Assembly (NCBI GenBank): GCA_905221605.1
Contig: CAJNDS010002845.1
Location: forward strand, 720,713 to 784,712
DNA: 64,000 nt
Origin: Symbiodinium natans
Lineage: Eukaryota; Sar; Dinophyceae; Suessiales; Symbiodiniaceae
Direction: 5' to 3'
In this document: piece by piece, positions 1-15,000 of the stretch
How positions within the stretch are numbered: position 1 is the stretch's first letter
How the letters are laid out: every line of letters starts with the position of its first letter
Made by a program: the position numbers and the translations under genes
Notes under the pieces: model-generated
Databases searched by the model: none
What the model was told of the DNA's origin: nothing
What the model saw: only the letters and a program-made list of their open reading frames with translations

Positions 1-3000
1 AGCTCTGAAACTTTCCTGTTGTCATTTAGAACCCCTAAACTCCAGATGTCGTGCCAGTTATGGTCCTGGAGGATGTCGCGTTTGGCATACGTATACTGTT
101 AGTAGTGTCCGGTCGTCCAGCGTCCGCACTCCACATGCAGATCCAGAAACTTTGCACACCCCAAGCCCTCTCCAAAGGACTGCATCTTGGTGAACTTCTT
201 CACCGACTCGCTTTATGAGGAGTCGCTTGGAGCAGATCCCAGAGCTTAGGAAGCTTAGGATGGAGCGCGCTATAGGATTTTGACTACCGGTCAACCACAC
301 CTTCTCTGCTATGTCCCATCAAGACCCGTTATTATGATTCATTGAAGTGTGAGCAGAGACCACCCGTGCCTTAATCAGCTCGGCAAGTCAAAGATTGGCT
401 GTTTCAGTGTATACAGCGTATTGCAACGCATGACGTTAGTTGGGAGTGCCAAGGCTCGTGAAAGGCCGATAGGGTTGTGTACAGGAGGTTGTGGGATCAA
501 GCTGGTGCGACTGACTCCGTCGACTGGCTGTTTTGCCAGCGTTTTTTCCAGCATCCAGGTGGCAGACGATGAAAATCTTCCTGCCCGACCTCTTGGAAGA
601 GCAGCGCCAGGCTGTCCCTGCCAAAGAATTCACGTGGTCCCAACACGCCCTTCATCTTTTTTCACACCCTATCCGAGCCCAGCTGTGCATCCACGGGCCT
701 TCGCTTGTACCTCGAGGACACAACGGCGCAACGAAAGCGTCCACAGTTCGAGAACTTCCGCCACGCGCTGCTTTGCAGCTTGGATGAGCTTAAGGCTTTG
801 CCAGTGTGGGCCCAGTGTGGGCCGTGAGACCGCTGACCAGCTTGTGCCCCGGATGCCCAGAAGCCAAAAGCAAAGGATTCCCATCGATACATCGCAGCGG
901 GGCAACTGTAATCGGGGCCCCATATCAGCACCTACACTTGATCCATCACCACATGCAGTTTGGAGCATGAAAGGTTCTGAGCTCAAGCACCTGTATACCG
1001 CCATTACGCGCACGAAGCACGTGCTTCCTGGCATCATGTAGCGTGGAAGAGGATTTTTCCGGTTCAGGACATCATTTTCTCGTCAGCAGGAAGTGTGAAA
1101 AGGGGGCCCGTAAAGGAAACTGACCCATTACTTCTCTTGCAAACTAGCGAGACGAATGTCCCACACTGAATTGAACCTGGACTCCCCCTTAAGGCTGGCT
1201 TTTGGGTTTGCATGGGCTTGTGGCGGCCAGTTTGCAACTTAAGAGAGTGGTGCTGAGGCTTCTCTTCTTTGAGGAAGACACCGCCAAGGCCGGGGCAGTC
1301 AATGGAGAGGATGAGAGGAGAACTGAACTCGTTCCTTCCATGTCGCCCGCAGTCCAGTTTCAACACGGGCTGCGAGGGTTTCGGGTGAGTTTGAAACCCT
1401 GAAACCCTAAAATCCTAACCGCACACCCTAAACACTGTTGTTACCCTCCCTTCGATGACACACATTTCCGGAATGAGCCCCTGCAATGTGAAACCCTAAA
1501 CCCTGGAAGATTGCCACAAAGAAAGGCCGCCCATGTCTTCAAAATGTGGGAAGAGCTTGGCCTCGTCAGCTCGTCTGGCCTCATGGACGAGAAAAATGCC
1601 GAGGCGGGGTCTCAGAAGTTCTGTTCCCCCCCTGTTTTTCCACATAAAGACCACCTCAGTTTCCAGGAGTCTCGGAAAATTGTTGTGGCTTTGTCTTCGA
1701 TATTTTGGTGCGTGCACTGCGACTTGCGCACATGAAGCCCTGCTACTGGGACCGTCCCGCGCGCCTTCTGCTAGCACTTCCCATGGTGCCCTTCCGGGAG
1801 AGAACCCCAAAACCCAAAACGAAAAGCAAGAGTCCGGGAAAATGCTTCTTTCTATTTTGTTGGCTTTCGGTTCTCGACATGAGGGAGGGCTGCTGGAACG
1901 CTACCACATGGACACCGACCGGGACAATCCAGCACGCACTCGGCGCCCTCGCTTGTCCTCCTCCTCCGCTCTCAGCAGCCTAACCTATTCCTAAAATGCA
2001 CATGGACCCGCTCCTGTCAGTTTTCTCGCAGAGGAGATTAAGTTCTCGTGTTTGCAATCAGAAGACATAGTGCTAGATAAGAACTGCAGACACACTTTAT
2101 GTCTGTTTTGTTAATATCAGTTTCAATTTAATTAGCAAGAGAGTTGCGTTGGAGAAAAATGTGGAAGGTTCTTTTCCCGTGTGAACCGCAACAGACAGCA
2201 CTTGTGAGCAAGATTTGGTTCTTAATGCTGGTAAACCCCCTCGTCGTCAGTTGTTTTTTTGAAGGAGAGCTATGTAAAACGACACTTCATCCGAGAATAC
2301 CTTGAGCATGCGAGATCATGCATGAATGGAGACAGCTATTTTGTGCTGTTTTACATATCAATGAGAGAAACTAGGGAGTGAGGGGAACTTTTGGTGAACA
2401 TATGAAAAACTATTTCGACGAGAGGTACGACACACATCTGGTAGCAGCTGCGCAAAGAAACCCTCCAGGGACATCACCGTAATGATGAACGAAGCATCCT
2501 CTCATACATTTCACAAATCTCAACTACTTCTCAAGACATAGGGATCTTAGAAAGACACATAAGACAGTTGCTATGGGTACTCTACACACTGTATCACGAC
2601 CGTTGAGGCAAGAGCCCAGATCCACCAGCATGCCGGAGAGAACCGCGGCAAGGACATGCCAGCGGGTGGGTTCGGGATTTCGCGAGTGGGACCTGGGCGT
2701 CCAGAACCAAGAAGCACAATTGTCGCAGCTTTGTGCCGGCAATGGTTGGCATGCTTTTAGCCTCTAGCAAACGGACATGTCTGTACTAATTTGCAGTGGA
2801 GCTTCTTGCCGCAGGAATCATGGATCCATATGGGGCACAACCTCCTCAATCGGTGCCCCAGCCGATTTGGATTTCTTCACATGTAGGTTTGGCAATGTTG
2901 TTTCCGTTCTGTGGCCCCTTCTCCGTCTTAGCAATTCTGGCTGGCCCTTCCACCAGCATTCTCGCATCCTGAAGGCTTCAAGGACAAATATATGTTTTGC

Positions 3001-6000
3001 AAGCTGACCTCCTGGCCCCTTTGTACTACCGAAAGCCTTCAGCTGACCCGACACTTGAACATCGTTGAACATGCTAGACAGTAAGATAGAATGCCTTCGC
3101 GTGCAGGCAGCTGTACGAGCAAGCGCGGAGTGCGTTCCGACGGGCAGAGGACGAGAGAATGGCTCTTGTCTCAGCGGCTTTAGGCTTCAACCTGCTCTAG
3201 AGGCCTGGATTACAGTGAGGCAGGAGTGGCTTCCATTATTTTTCAGTGCTTGGTCTCGGCATGAACCATCATGAGCCATGCTCATGATATCTACGAGCCA
3301 TCGGGAAATATCGATAAAGGGGCTTGGGCAGGTGGCGATGCTGTCGGAGCAAAGCCAAGCGCTGCGAGACAGAGAGAGAGAGAGGCCGTCCGCTTCAGAG
3401 GGCGAAGAAGAAGAAGAAGAAGAAGAAGAAGAAGAAGAAGAAGAAGAAGAAGAAGAAGAAGAAGAAGAAGAAGACGAAGAATAAGCAGAGGAACAAAAAA
3501 GAGTAGGAAGGAGAGTAATTAATGAAGAGGCAGAAGAAGCAGAAGAAGCAGAAGAAGCAGAAGAAGAAGAAGAAGAATAAGTGAGACGGACAAATTTCGT
3601 TGCAGCCTTACTTAACCCAGCTTCAGTGCCTGAGGAGCGTATCGCTACAAGCTTTACAGACGCATTCTCCCATGTTGTCAGTTCAGTCGAGGCCAGAATC
3701 TGCGAAGGCTATCTCCAGGCCCAGGAGGCTTTCAGGAGCGCCGGCAAGCCCAGTGAAGCAATGTCTATCGAAGTCCGATCCCAGAACCAGGAGGTACCCG
3801 GTCCCAAATGCCGGCGCAAGCCCGAAGGAATGTCACGAGTAAGTCGCCCTTACTTCCTCGGGTCATTCTATTCCGAGTCATTGTATTTGGGGCAGACTTC
3901 GGTTTCCTGCTAGCTCCCACCTCGAGCTTCAATTTCACTTGAAAGCTTGCAATGTTATGTGGGCAGCAAGGACCTTGGAAGATTCCGAAGCAGAGGGCAC
4001 CTTGTCAAGAGTACTGCCCGGTTCCTGCAGAGCAGTTCCACTTTCCTCTCCTGGTCCTGGTGACATGTGGTCACGCGAGAGCTCCCGCTTTGAGAGCCCC
4101 AGAACCCGGACCCCAAGCCCGGACTACAGGACTAAGCACATGCCCCTCTCTCCCCCCCTTCAAGACCCTGAATATTTTTCCAGCTATGTCTTGAGGTGTT
4201 CAGCTCTTCCGGGAAACTGCCAAGCTGTTCAAAGAAGTTGGCGCGCGTCGTGAGGAGGCAGGGTTGGACACAGTGTGCCGTGGTGGACAAAGTTGGTCAT
4301 GTTCCACTTCAGGAATCTGTGGCTCAATTGTATGTGCATCTTGCGGATTGTGCCATGCTTTGGTTTCCGGCTTTGAACTGTGCAGAATTACCAGGGCCCT
4401 TAAATTACAGATGCTGCAACGGCAAGCATGGTGCAGGTTTTCTGTATGCCGCCCTCTGACTTCCACAAGTATTGACAACGATTCGAGAAAGGTCATGTTT
4501 GCCCCCTACTCCGTATTCAGACGTTTGACATCTGCACGCTCTCGATTCGCGACGTTGTGTAGAGCCGGGAAGGCACGCACGCAAGTCTCGTTACAGCGCT
4601 CGAGATTCCCAACCCCTGTGTCAAAGTTTCTTTCAATCTTCATGGCAAAGCAAGGGAAACACGTGAGGCAGAGTGCTGGAAGTTCGGACGCTACCCGCAG
4701 AAGGTCTGCCCCGCAGATGACGGGTTGGATGCAGTGAGCTTGACACCAGTATCCATGTGCTTGCGTTCTGGATTCTGGGTGACAAGGTTTCATAGCAGAT
4801 GAACGGCTGAGTTCTGCGGGTGCGCAGAATCAAAGGGCTTTCTTTTCAGGTCTCCGAGGAGCACTTGGTTGAAACAAACCTTGCATGTTAGTGAAGTCCG
4901 CACCTCCGTTGCAGGCGCTCTTCCAAGGCTGCGTGGAGAATACTCAGTGCACCAAATCTGTCAGCCTGCACTAGGCCGCCCTCATCCTTGAAGAGCTTGG
5001 CCAAGAACGACCTGAACTCAAGGCACATGAGTCTGACATAATAGTCTGACATGGTCTGACAGCACGCTGCGCTTTGGCAACGGATCTATGTTGATTGTAC
5101 ACGCTTACGCATGCAGCCTCAACCCACGGGGCGGGCACGTCGGCGCAAGCCAGTCCGCCAAACCTTGAGAACCCGCAGCCCGCAGCGTACTGTAAGTGAG
5201 CGTGTTGGCGGGAGGACCCCAATTAGCCCTGTTTGCCTTGCTGCCTTAGCCTTAGTTGCTTAGCCGAAGGGCCGTAGAGGCAGCAGGCGGTGCTCAAATT
5301 TCCGTGCACTTGTTTATAAAGTAGAATGTCAGGTGGCAGCAAGGCAACAAAGACGGAGAGAGAGAGAGAGAGTTAGCAAGCCTTGGAGACCAGATTCTGG
5401 CTTCTTCCAGACACCTTGTTCCAGAGATGCGGGGGTCGTGTAGTGTAGTGGAGTTCTGAGAAAGCCGAAGTCCGAGGACCCGCATCAAAATAAACAAGCG
5501 AGGCAACTTCCCAGAACACCCGAGAATCCTGGTTGTATCCTGGCAGATTGAAGCTGCCAAAACGTGGTCGGAAGCTGGAATGTTTGCTCCTGGGCAGATG
5601 ATACAAGGCAGCAATCGTCCGGGTATTGCGCATGTGTAGGATTTTATCCCCATACTCAGCGACCAGAAAAACACGCGGGTTAGGAATGAAGGAAGCGTAG
5701 GAGCGTTCGCTTCTCAAAATACCACAATGTCACATGACATGAGCTAAGACTCTTCAGGTTCGCGCCGCGGAACTCTATGAAGAGGAGAGCTACTTCGACG
5801 AGTGCATTCAGGCGTATCTTCTTGCAGACCCCCGGCTTAGAGAACTCGAAGCCCGAGCCCGGAGCTGGAAATTTGATTGAAGCAAAGCCAGGCCGCATTT
5901 TTCCCACCAGGCAGCCCATACCACTAGCTCGCCTAGGAACAGAAGGAAGAGGTGGGCAGGGTGGTGCTGCTGGCGCACCAAGTCGAAGCGCTGAAGGCTC

Positions 6001-9000
6001 GGGCAGGGTGGGCAGCTGGTTGTTCCAAAAGGCTCTCTAGGTGGGGGGGGGGGGCCGCCTTCAAGTCTGAGGCTGAGGAGTGCTTCCGTTACCTACAGGC
6101 CTCTTGCCTCAGATGTCAGGTTGCAGCGAAGAAACATAGCAATTCGGCACTTTTGGCTATGTCAGTCTGAGATAACGCCTGAGAGCGACAGGGGTCGGGT
6201 TCCCGCTTTATCGTCTCCCCTGTTTCAAGTCACGTTTCTTGGCCAAGTCGGGCCACTGCGTCAACTGTGTCTCCTGCAGCTGCTCAAAGGGGTCCAAGCG
6301 AAAAAAGAGAAAAAAGAGCTACATCTACGCAGTCTGGTGCATCAGAACGTGGCAGCACCAGCCCAAACCCTTCCAAAACACCTCCAGCATACCTCCCCTG
6401 CCCTTCAAGGATGGTCCTGCTCCCCAGATATACCTCAGAAAGTGGAGCCGAGGACATCGACGATCACGGCAGGGCCGGTGAGCTGTATCTCCGTGAGGAG
6501 AATTTCGAGCAAGCTGCCTCCTGCTTTCAGAGCCTTGGGCTGCCACTTGAGCTTATACGGCTTAAGGCTTCTGAGATCTGAGTGGGGTCATGAAGTTGAA
6601 GGGTCTTGGGACGGAGTCTCTGTCTCTCTGGTTGCTGACCTTGCTTGGCAGCTTCTCCGCAGCAAGCGAGGACGTCCCAAAGTACGAAGCTGGCCCCCAT
6701 TTCATGTTGTGTCAGCCCTCACACGAGATTCGCAAGCCATGTCCATGTTTTGCAATCCAGGAGTGCTGGGATGTTGGGGCAAGAGGCAAGACGTGCCTGT
6801 CCCCTCGCATCTTTGAGTTTTTTGTTGAGGTTCCAGGGTGCGACAATAGCTTTATTTATTCCGCACAGCAACATGCATTCACATCTTCCGCATCGCTGAC
6901 TGCAGCAAGAAGAATGCGAGAAGCCCGGGCAGGCGTTTTGCTACCAAAAGCTGGGCCAGCCACTACGGGCGGCCGAGCGTTTTTCGGCCAGTGGCGAAGC
7001 AGATGCTCGGACCGAAGTATGGAGCAACACTTCATAGTGCTGTGAACCTGTTGTCTTCAGATCTACGCTAGCGTGCAGCTGCTTCAGGATCATCTCAAGC
7101 AAGCCGCCGCCCTCTATCATGAGCATCAGGCGGGGCAAGCTTTGCATCTGCTCGGCTCTATCTCCCGGTGTTGCCCAAACTGCCCACATGCAGCAAGGCA
7201 CTTGGCAAGGCTGTCGTTGAGGCACCCTGAATCGGATTGCTTGGCCATCTCAGCCCTGCTGCAGGAACATGTCGCCGAAGTGAAGTGCTATCGCAGCCTC
7301 CTTCAGATGCTCACCAGGGAGTTGACAGCTGTCACAGTCCTTTGTGGACCTTGTGTAAAATGAGTCGATCGAACTTATTTTCATGTAATACTAATCATGT
7401 TGATACAGCAACTGTGACAACTACAAAAGATGATCAATTTACAGATTACCTAACCAGCGAACTTACATAGTAACTTATCTCTGTAAGGTTGGAACCCAAA
7501 CTTTTCTGAGCATGACCACCAGCAAGGATGGACGACCTCGCAGATCGTCAGCCGTTCATTGAAAAGTGCATTGACTTGCACAAGATGCCGCCCGGCGACG
7601 ATGGGCCATACAGCTTCACCTGCTGTGAGCCTTGCAGCAAGGTCATGCAACAAACAGTTTGTTGGTTAGTTCACCTGCATTGAATAGCCTAGGCTGCAAG
7701 AATGGGACCGGGCTGCTGAGCTGCTGGAGGAGGGGTCGGGAGCTGAAGGATGGGGTGGTAGTCACTGGTAGTCGATTCCTGCAGGAGTTGGCCGAGATTG
7801 AACCGGTGATGGAGGGCGACTACTTAATGGAGGCCGCAAGCTTTTATGAGAAGGCGCACCCGGGAGAGGCCTTGCACAAATGCTGAAGTTCGAGTGGCCA
7901 AAGTCTCCTAGTTCAAGAGGCCTTGCTGGTAGATCTTGGTAGCCCTTAGACATCCCATAAAATCTCCAGCCAGGCAGATCAGCCCAAGAACCACGCCCGT
8001 GTCTTCGAGAAGCTGGCCGACCTTGGGGAAGTCCCGGGCCTCTTCCGCGCCGCTGACGCCATTGGGTTCCTCAGAAAGGCTCACAGTCGGGGGGGCGTGG
8101 TTTGGGCCTCTGAAGGGACGAGGCTGTACTGCAGGATTCGGGATGGTTGGGAGTGAAGCTTGTACAGGCTTTGCCTTCGTCAGTCTCTCCAGCCGATGGG
8201 GCTTCGAATCCCAAAATAGAGAGAAGCAGTCCGAGCACTTGAGTGCGCGGGGGTTAATAATGCAAGGCCCCATGGTAGAATTCCCCAAGGAGCTCCGTGA
8301 TATGGCTCAAAACTGAAAATGCCAAAGGCGGCGGAGCTCTACTCCGGCATCAAGGCCTTGGAAGACAGGCTTCGCGTCTCAGAGAAGCTCAGTGAATTCA
8401 AGGCGCCATGAGACGGCAAACAAAGTTCTTAGTGCTGTCGATAGGCTGTGCAAAACTGTGCAACATGCATCCTGGGTGGTGCTGAAAACCCTGCTTGGTA
8501 TGAGGGTTCTGCGTTGTCGCTCAGGTTTCTGCAAGTTTGTTGGGGAGAAGAGGGCATGCTACCTACACCAACTCAAATTAAGATGTTTTCGCGGAGTGGC
8601 CTCTGAACCAGCTAGACATGTGGCAAGATGATAGTGACATCGGGAAGGTGTGTGGGGATTTGGCGCGAGAGATGCAGACGCTGGAGAAGGCGGCGGACTT
8701 TTACTTCAAGGCTTCTTGGCAGCGATGTTTGGCCCTGGACCCTCAAACAGATGAAGCTAATTTAGCCAGCTAGAACTCCCACGATGAATCCTGCAAACCT
8801 CTTCTTTGCCGAAATTGGCAACCCCGCCATGTCAAGAAAGTCGGATTCTGGGGCCCGCGCCTTGGTGGCTGAGGCGGGAACAGGCGAGGCTCTTCAAATG
8901 GCTATGGAGTGCATGCTTCAGGCCAAGGAGCCTTCATTTGGTGCTGCTTGCAGTGAGAGGGTCAGAGGATCCGCGCTCGCAATCTCGAGCGCTCTCGCAG

Positions 9001-12000
9001 GACTTCCGTGCTGCCTACAACTATTTCGACCACCTCTCCCCTCATTGGCAGTCCAGGCTGCCCCGTATCGCAGCTATGCAGGATTCCTACTTCCACGTGT
9101 TCTATTCCGCCCGCTCATCCCATTGATTAGCGGCTCAAACCCCCTACTGTAGCCGCTGGCCTCAAAGGTAGAACATGGTAGAACGGGTCAGCGCATCTGT
9201 TTTGGGATTCGGAGCCCTGTAAACCGTAGTTCTGCCACACAAGTGGCATGCGCCATACACTTGGCATGCGCCAGTTGATTCCGATGAAGTTTAGACATGT
9301 TGATTGGCGGCAGGCCCAAGACCATCGAAATGGAGATTGCGTGCCTTGAAGGCGGGGTGGGCATGACTCGTCGACGCGGACTGAAGTTCGCTTATCCTTC
9401 CAAACATCTGACCGCTCAGCAGCTAAGCGGCTAAGCGCCATGGTCCCTGCAGGACTGGGTCAATTTGATGCAGCTGCAAGGCGTGTCATGGCAACCTTGC
9501 CGGCGAGTACTGATGCCTCCCGATGCCCGGCCTGCCGAGTGGTCGTTTCCGGGCTGAGGGCTTCGCAGGGATCTGGCCGCGTGACCTGAGATCCCCGTAG
9601 TTTCTATCTGCTGGCAGTAGCTCGCGGGACCGGAGATTCAGGGTGCATAATTTCCAGACCTGGGCAGATGGCCAGGCCTGAGCCTCCCATCCCAGGCCAA
9701 CGACGGCAGGAAATGGCACTGAGAGGATTCAAGCTGGCGAATAGGGATGACGAGAGACCTGGCATTTCTGGACTTGAGAGGTTTCGGCCGGTTGGATTTC
9801 GAGTGAACTTCCTTCACCGGCAGGGTTATGAGAGATGAAAAGAGCTTGAGGTTGTAGGCATTGCATCAAGCAGTCTGCCAGAGTCCTGGATGCAAAAATG
9901 GCGTTGATGCAAAGAACGCCGGAGGGGCTTTTGATTCAGGAGTTCAGAGTTCTGCTTCGTGCTGGGTTGGTGCGCAAGGAAACGCAAGAAGTTTTTGGAG
10001 GACTTTCGCAACGAAATGCCAGATGATCAAGCTGCACCTTGGCTTTTCCGATTGCCAATGCTTGAAGAAGCAAACACAGCGCATTCTGAAGGCATTCATG
10101 CAAGGTGCATGTTTCGCAAAATCTAATGTAAAGGACGATCCTCAGGAATCATCCACTGCAGAAGCCCGTGCCCCCGGGCGGCAGCCCGGGCTCGCATCGA
10201 ATCTGGTGTCAGCCGGTTGGCACAGGCACTGATCTACATGGCTGAGCTGGGCGATGACGCCGGTCAGATCTGTGAGCTATTTCGGCAGTGCAAGTCCCAG
10301 GGCTGCAAGGATGGGGCGATTCTAACCTCGGCATTTGGGTTCCCCGCTGCCGTCGTGCAACTGCCATGAGCTTGTTGCAATCAGAAGATGTCAGAAAGTC
10401 GATCTCAGAGTTGCGTGCTGCCAGTAGGAGCATCCACACAAAAATACCAGAACCGAAAGGACCTCCTGATCCTCCAGCATTTGTAGTCGTATTGTGCATG
10501 TTTTGTGCAAAAACCCAACTATTCCCAAATCCTTCAAAAAACCGTGTGGGTAGGCTCTGTGAGGAAGCCTCTGGCTGCTGTTGCCGCTGCTTCGGAGTTG
10601 GGTCTTCCGGACTCGGCCTTGTCTGTGCTGAGGGGGTGCCACTCGGCTTAGAGTCGGCGATGCGAGGCTCAGCGCGAACAAATTAGGGCGCGCATATGCT
10701 CGCATCGTATGACCTCCGACATGTAAGCAGGCCATGCTGCAATTTCGTTTCCTTGCTCTGAGCTTCTGAGCTTCAGGCCCATACCCCACACCCCGAATGT
10801 TGCACGCTCTTCGAAGCATGACTTCGTCTGGGGATGTGTGTTTCGAAGCCTTGATTTCAATGATCATGTATCAACCCCGTCTAGCAGTAGGAGAGAGGCA
10901 TTCCAAGAGCAGAAGACCAGTGTCCATGACCAGATCCGAGGTCAGGTATCGTGGGAGGACCTGCCAGGGTTACGGACAGAATGCGTAGTGGAATATGAAT
11001 TAAGCCCGAAACGCTCCAACCAGTGAATCCAGAAGCTCGGAAGTGTGCAGAGGAGTGGCACGGCTACACTCTGGATATCTTGCTCACGGCCGTGCAGCAG
11101 AAGACTTTGAGCCGTTTTGAGGGCACAGAGGTGTAAATCTGAAAACCCTCACGCAGCCACTCAGGTTTTCTGCCATTTCACGTCGGCAGTTTCAGGGTGT
11201 ATATGTGGGTGACTGAAACTCTGCCATTGACTCCCGCAAAATTGGACACGGATTTGTGAGGCTTGGGGTAGTCGGGTAGTTGGGGTGTCACTGCTTAAGC
11301 CCTACAGGCTTTGTTTCGCTTGGCATCGGCTTCTTGAAGGGTTCTTTCCCGTCGCACGCCTCGGCTTCAGCACCCCAAACCATATAAAACCTAACAAAAG
11401 CTGCGAGCCAAGGTGAGAAGCAGATGCGAGAGCTTTCCAAAGCCAGTGCGGAATTGAGGAGATACCTTCCCGAAGGCCGGCGAGCCTTAGTTTTTTTTCG
11501 TTCGGGTTTTTAAGGGGCTGAAGGCGACTTTGGAAACTTCGGTTTGCAGAAAGCCGCCATGTCCGAACCCAGAAGCAAAGAAAGCCAGTGCTCGGCTGGA
11601 AGGTGCCCTGCGGGAGCTTGCTTGCCTTGACTATGTCGATGCCGTGCTGCGTCGCCGTAACGGGGATGCGGGGAGTGAGAAGCTCGCGCTCCTCCGGTGC
11701 ATGTCTGAAGGATGGGCGAAACAAAGGATGTAGGATGTATAAAGCCAAAGTTAGGGAGAACTTTGCGCTCTGAGGCTTCGCTTCTCGTATGCCAACGTCC
11801 AAGTGTCTCCAGAGCTCAACTTGTGCTTCGGAGAGGAGCTTGCGCTGGCGAGGTGTGCCAAGGCGGTGTGGTCTACAGCCGTTCAGCACATGAGTAGCTT
11901 CCCACAGTTCAACGCACGACGCATGCTTTCCTTCGGTTCCATTCTCCTTCTCAAGCTATCGCAAGTTCAGCATACACCGAAGATACCCCAAAAGATGCCA

Positions 12001-15000
12001 CATCGCCAATTGGCTGCCAATTCCGTAAGAAAGAGCCAAGCATGGAGAGGTCAGCGATGCCACCTGGACCTTGGAGCAGCTTGATTGGTACATCAACGAG
12101 GCCTGCAAACACTGGCATCTCCCCATGTTCGTCGGGGCATTTCCTTGCCCTGCCTAGGTGTCAAATGGTAAGGAGATACAGCCATTGCTCAGCGGCTGCT
12201 ACCAGGCGGGTGCTTGCCACATACAGTCCAAAAAAGCTGGCAGCAGCCAGTGTCTACATCTGCGCAGCTTCAACAGCCCTGTTCCCGACGTCTGGGGGCC
12301 TTGGAAGCCAGTCCAATATCACGCATAGTCCACCCCGAATCAGGTCCAAGGTCTGAAGGCCGAATGCAACACAACGGCTCTGGTATCCTGTCTCGGAAAG
12401 ACCCACATGTCTGCATGAGCTCGGAGGCTAACTCGAAGCTGCAGCAGGTGCTGTACAAGGAGTTTTGGGTCTGGGCATGAGCACAGTAGTTGAACTTGCG
12501 GCATGGTACCAGAGACAGGCGCATCTTCCACGAAACCCACAAGTACCGCAGTAATATCAAGAATGATGCGAAGGAGCTCAACAACTTGCGGAATCAGCAG
12601 AGCCTTGATCCGACCAACCCTGCCGGAGCCAGTTGGCGAGATCAGGAGAAGCTTCGGGTTTGGGGGCTTGGTGTTCCAAGTAAGTCGGGTTTTGTCTTCT
12701 GGGGGCACGCAGTGTGACTTTTGAATTTTGCAGCCCAGAGAACGGCCTCAGTGTGCCGACATGTCTGCTTTCAATGCTCAGGCTCTGGCAAAGGGCCACC
12801 GCCTGGCCCACCAGGGGCGCGAGCCCTGTCTGAAAAGGATGGCCACGACTTGCAAAAGGGAGAGGAAAACTCTGGAAACTGCGCCCTTGCTTGTCTGGCA
12901 AAAAAAAAAACCGCCTTGGGTTGCAGGCTTTGGCCCAAAAATTGGCTGGTGGATATTCCATCCAAAGTCCAAGATGGGCTGGCGCTAGGATGGGCGAGTT
13001 CGAGAGGCCCCACAACTGAGGCCAAAAGAAGCCGCTCCCCCGAAACGTCCCAATATCTAACCCTAAACCCGAAACCCGAAACCGGAAACCCAAACTCTTC
13101 GCACCTCTCCTTGCAAAAACGAAGGCGCTGACTGGGTTCTCGGGCGCCTCCCAGCTGCTGGATCCCAAGGCCGCCATTCTGGAAGACCTGGAGGCCTCAC
13201 CGAGGGCAAAAGGGTTTAGGGTTTAGGGTTTAGGTTTTAGGGTTTAGGGTTTGAGGGTTTAGGGTGGTCACTTCTTGCAGGGGTAACATCGTAGCTTTCA
13301 TGAGCTTTTGTGTGTATCGAGATCTGTTGAGACATCGATGTACGGTGGAAACCTCAACCGGTGAAGCGAACCTGCCCTCTGGTACAGGATCGTCGGCTGG
13401 CGCTGCTGCAGAGGTTGCAGGAGCTGTGTCGCCCGGCTGGCGAATGGCTTTCATGCCAGGGTGAAAATGGAGCAAGCAGAGGCATTGATACCCCCATCAA
13501 AGCACATGTGTACAGTTTTCTTCATGGAATGGCTGGACAAGTACCTCAATTGTGGCGACGCGGAAGCGGAAGCATGTGTGTACTTTTGTGTGTAGCACAT
13601 GAAGAAGGAAAGAGCTCACATACTTAAGTCTGTGCAAGAAAGAATGGCACCAGTTTCCGATCTTCTTGAGACGCAGGCAAGAAAGACGAGATGCTTGCTT
13701 GCTGCCCTTCTTTGTGGCTCAGCGCATGGAAGCAGCACGCTTCTTCGGCCCCAATGGAAGCTGCAACACGGGTTGAATGCAAGGGTAGAGGATTGTGAGG
13801 CTGCCACTCTTTTTCATCTCGTTTGGGCGTCTCTTTGCTCCGCTGGTCTTTGATGACTGATGCCCAGTGGCTATAGTCTCAAGCTGCACAGCGACATGGC
13901 CTGACTAGGCGCTGAGGGTTTCCGTGGATGGGTCCTTGAAAGGCCTTGCGTCGTTCGGTGGCACATTGAGTACGTAGTGCACGAGACTGTGGGATTGGGA
14001 CTGAAACTCCTTAAGGAGAGCCGCTCTCCACAGAATCCGCGGACTCAGAGTTTCAAGGATCGGCCTCAGATTTGCTCGGAGGGCAGTCCCGAACGGGCAG
14101 AGAGTTTTCTTCTCCAACTCTGCATGATATAACAGTGAGTGCAGCGTTTGTCATTCGCATAGACTCTCCGAAGTTGGCGAATTCTGCGCGCCAGGATGGC
14201 TTCATGAGAAGTTTGCAGGCATGTGCTTCACTGCCATCAGAGAACCTGGACAAGGAGGTGTCGGAAGCTCAGCGCTAGTGATGCATCCCGTCAGGCCTCT
14301 TGATATTCCTTCCGTCTCCTCCTCTTCCACTGCTCTTCAATAGTCCTCTTCCACTGCTCTTGGCGCCTCTGAGGATCGCCAAGATGCCAGAGGCTGCTGC
14401 AGACTTGTGGGCTCGTTCGCGGGCTGATGCCGAGAGTGTGCTCAGGATCGCGGGTTGGGGCTGTGTTGTAATTAGGAACAAGGTGGGTGTTGGGTTCGGA
14501 GTTTCAATGACGTGCAGGCACTGCTGGCTTTGTGGAAACCCAAGCTGGAGAAAAACGAGAGCCTGGCACAGACCCGGAGAATAGCCAGCTCCCCCCGTTT
14601 CCAGGAATCCCTCGACGACTGCTTCTGAGTTCAACAAGCGGGCGCAAGAGCTTCAGCGAGCTCTCAAAGACATAGCCACCTAGATGATCGAATGGTCAGA
14701 ATCAGTAAGGGAAAGAGATATGTACTTGTAGGCCAAGAAAAACCCCTACCGAGGCATCGCTCTTCCGGCACCACGTGGGGTTGACAGAGACGGATTTAAA
14801 GGCTTCACAGGTGGCAGAGAAGGTGGCGGAGAAAGTGGCGGAATTGGTTTTGGAAGGACTGGACAAGCTGATGCCGATCTGCCCGCATCACATCTACAAC
14901 AAGAAGTGTGAGGCCAAAGAGCGGGGGGAGTGCACCTTGCCAAAATTGCCAGAGCAGCAAATTTTAGGCATTCTCGGCAATTCTTCAGTTCAATGAGATT

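Noticed and set aside
3271-3522. Long poly-Arg/Glu/Lys open frames
   Set aside because: By-product of the (GAA)n microsatellite; open in all three frames.
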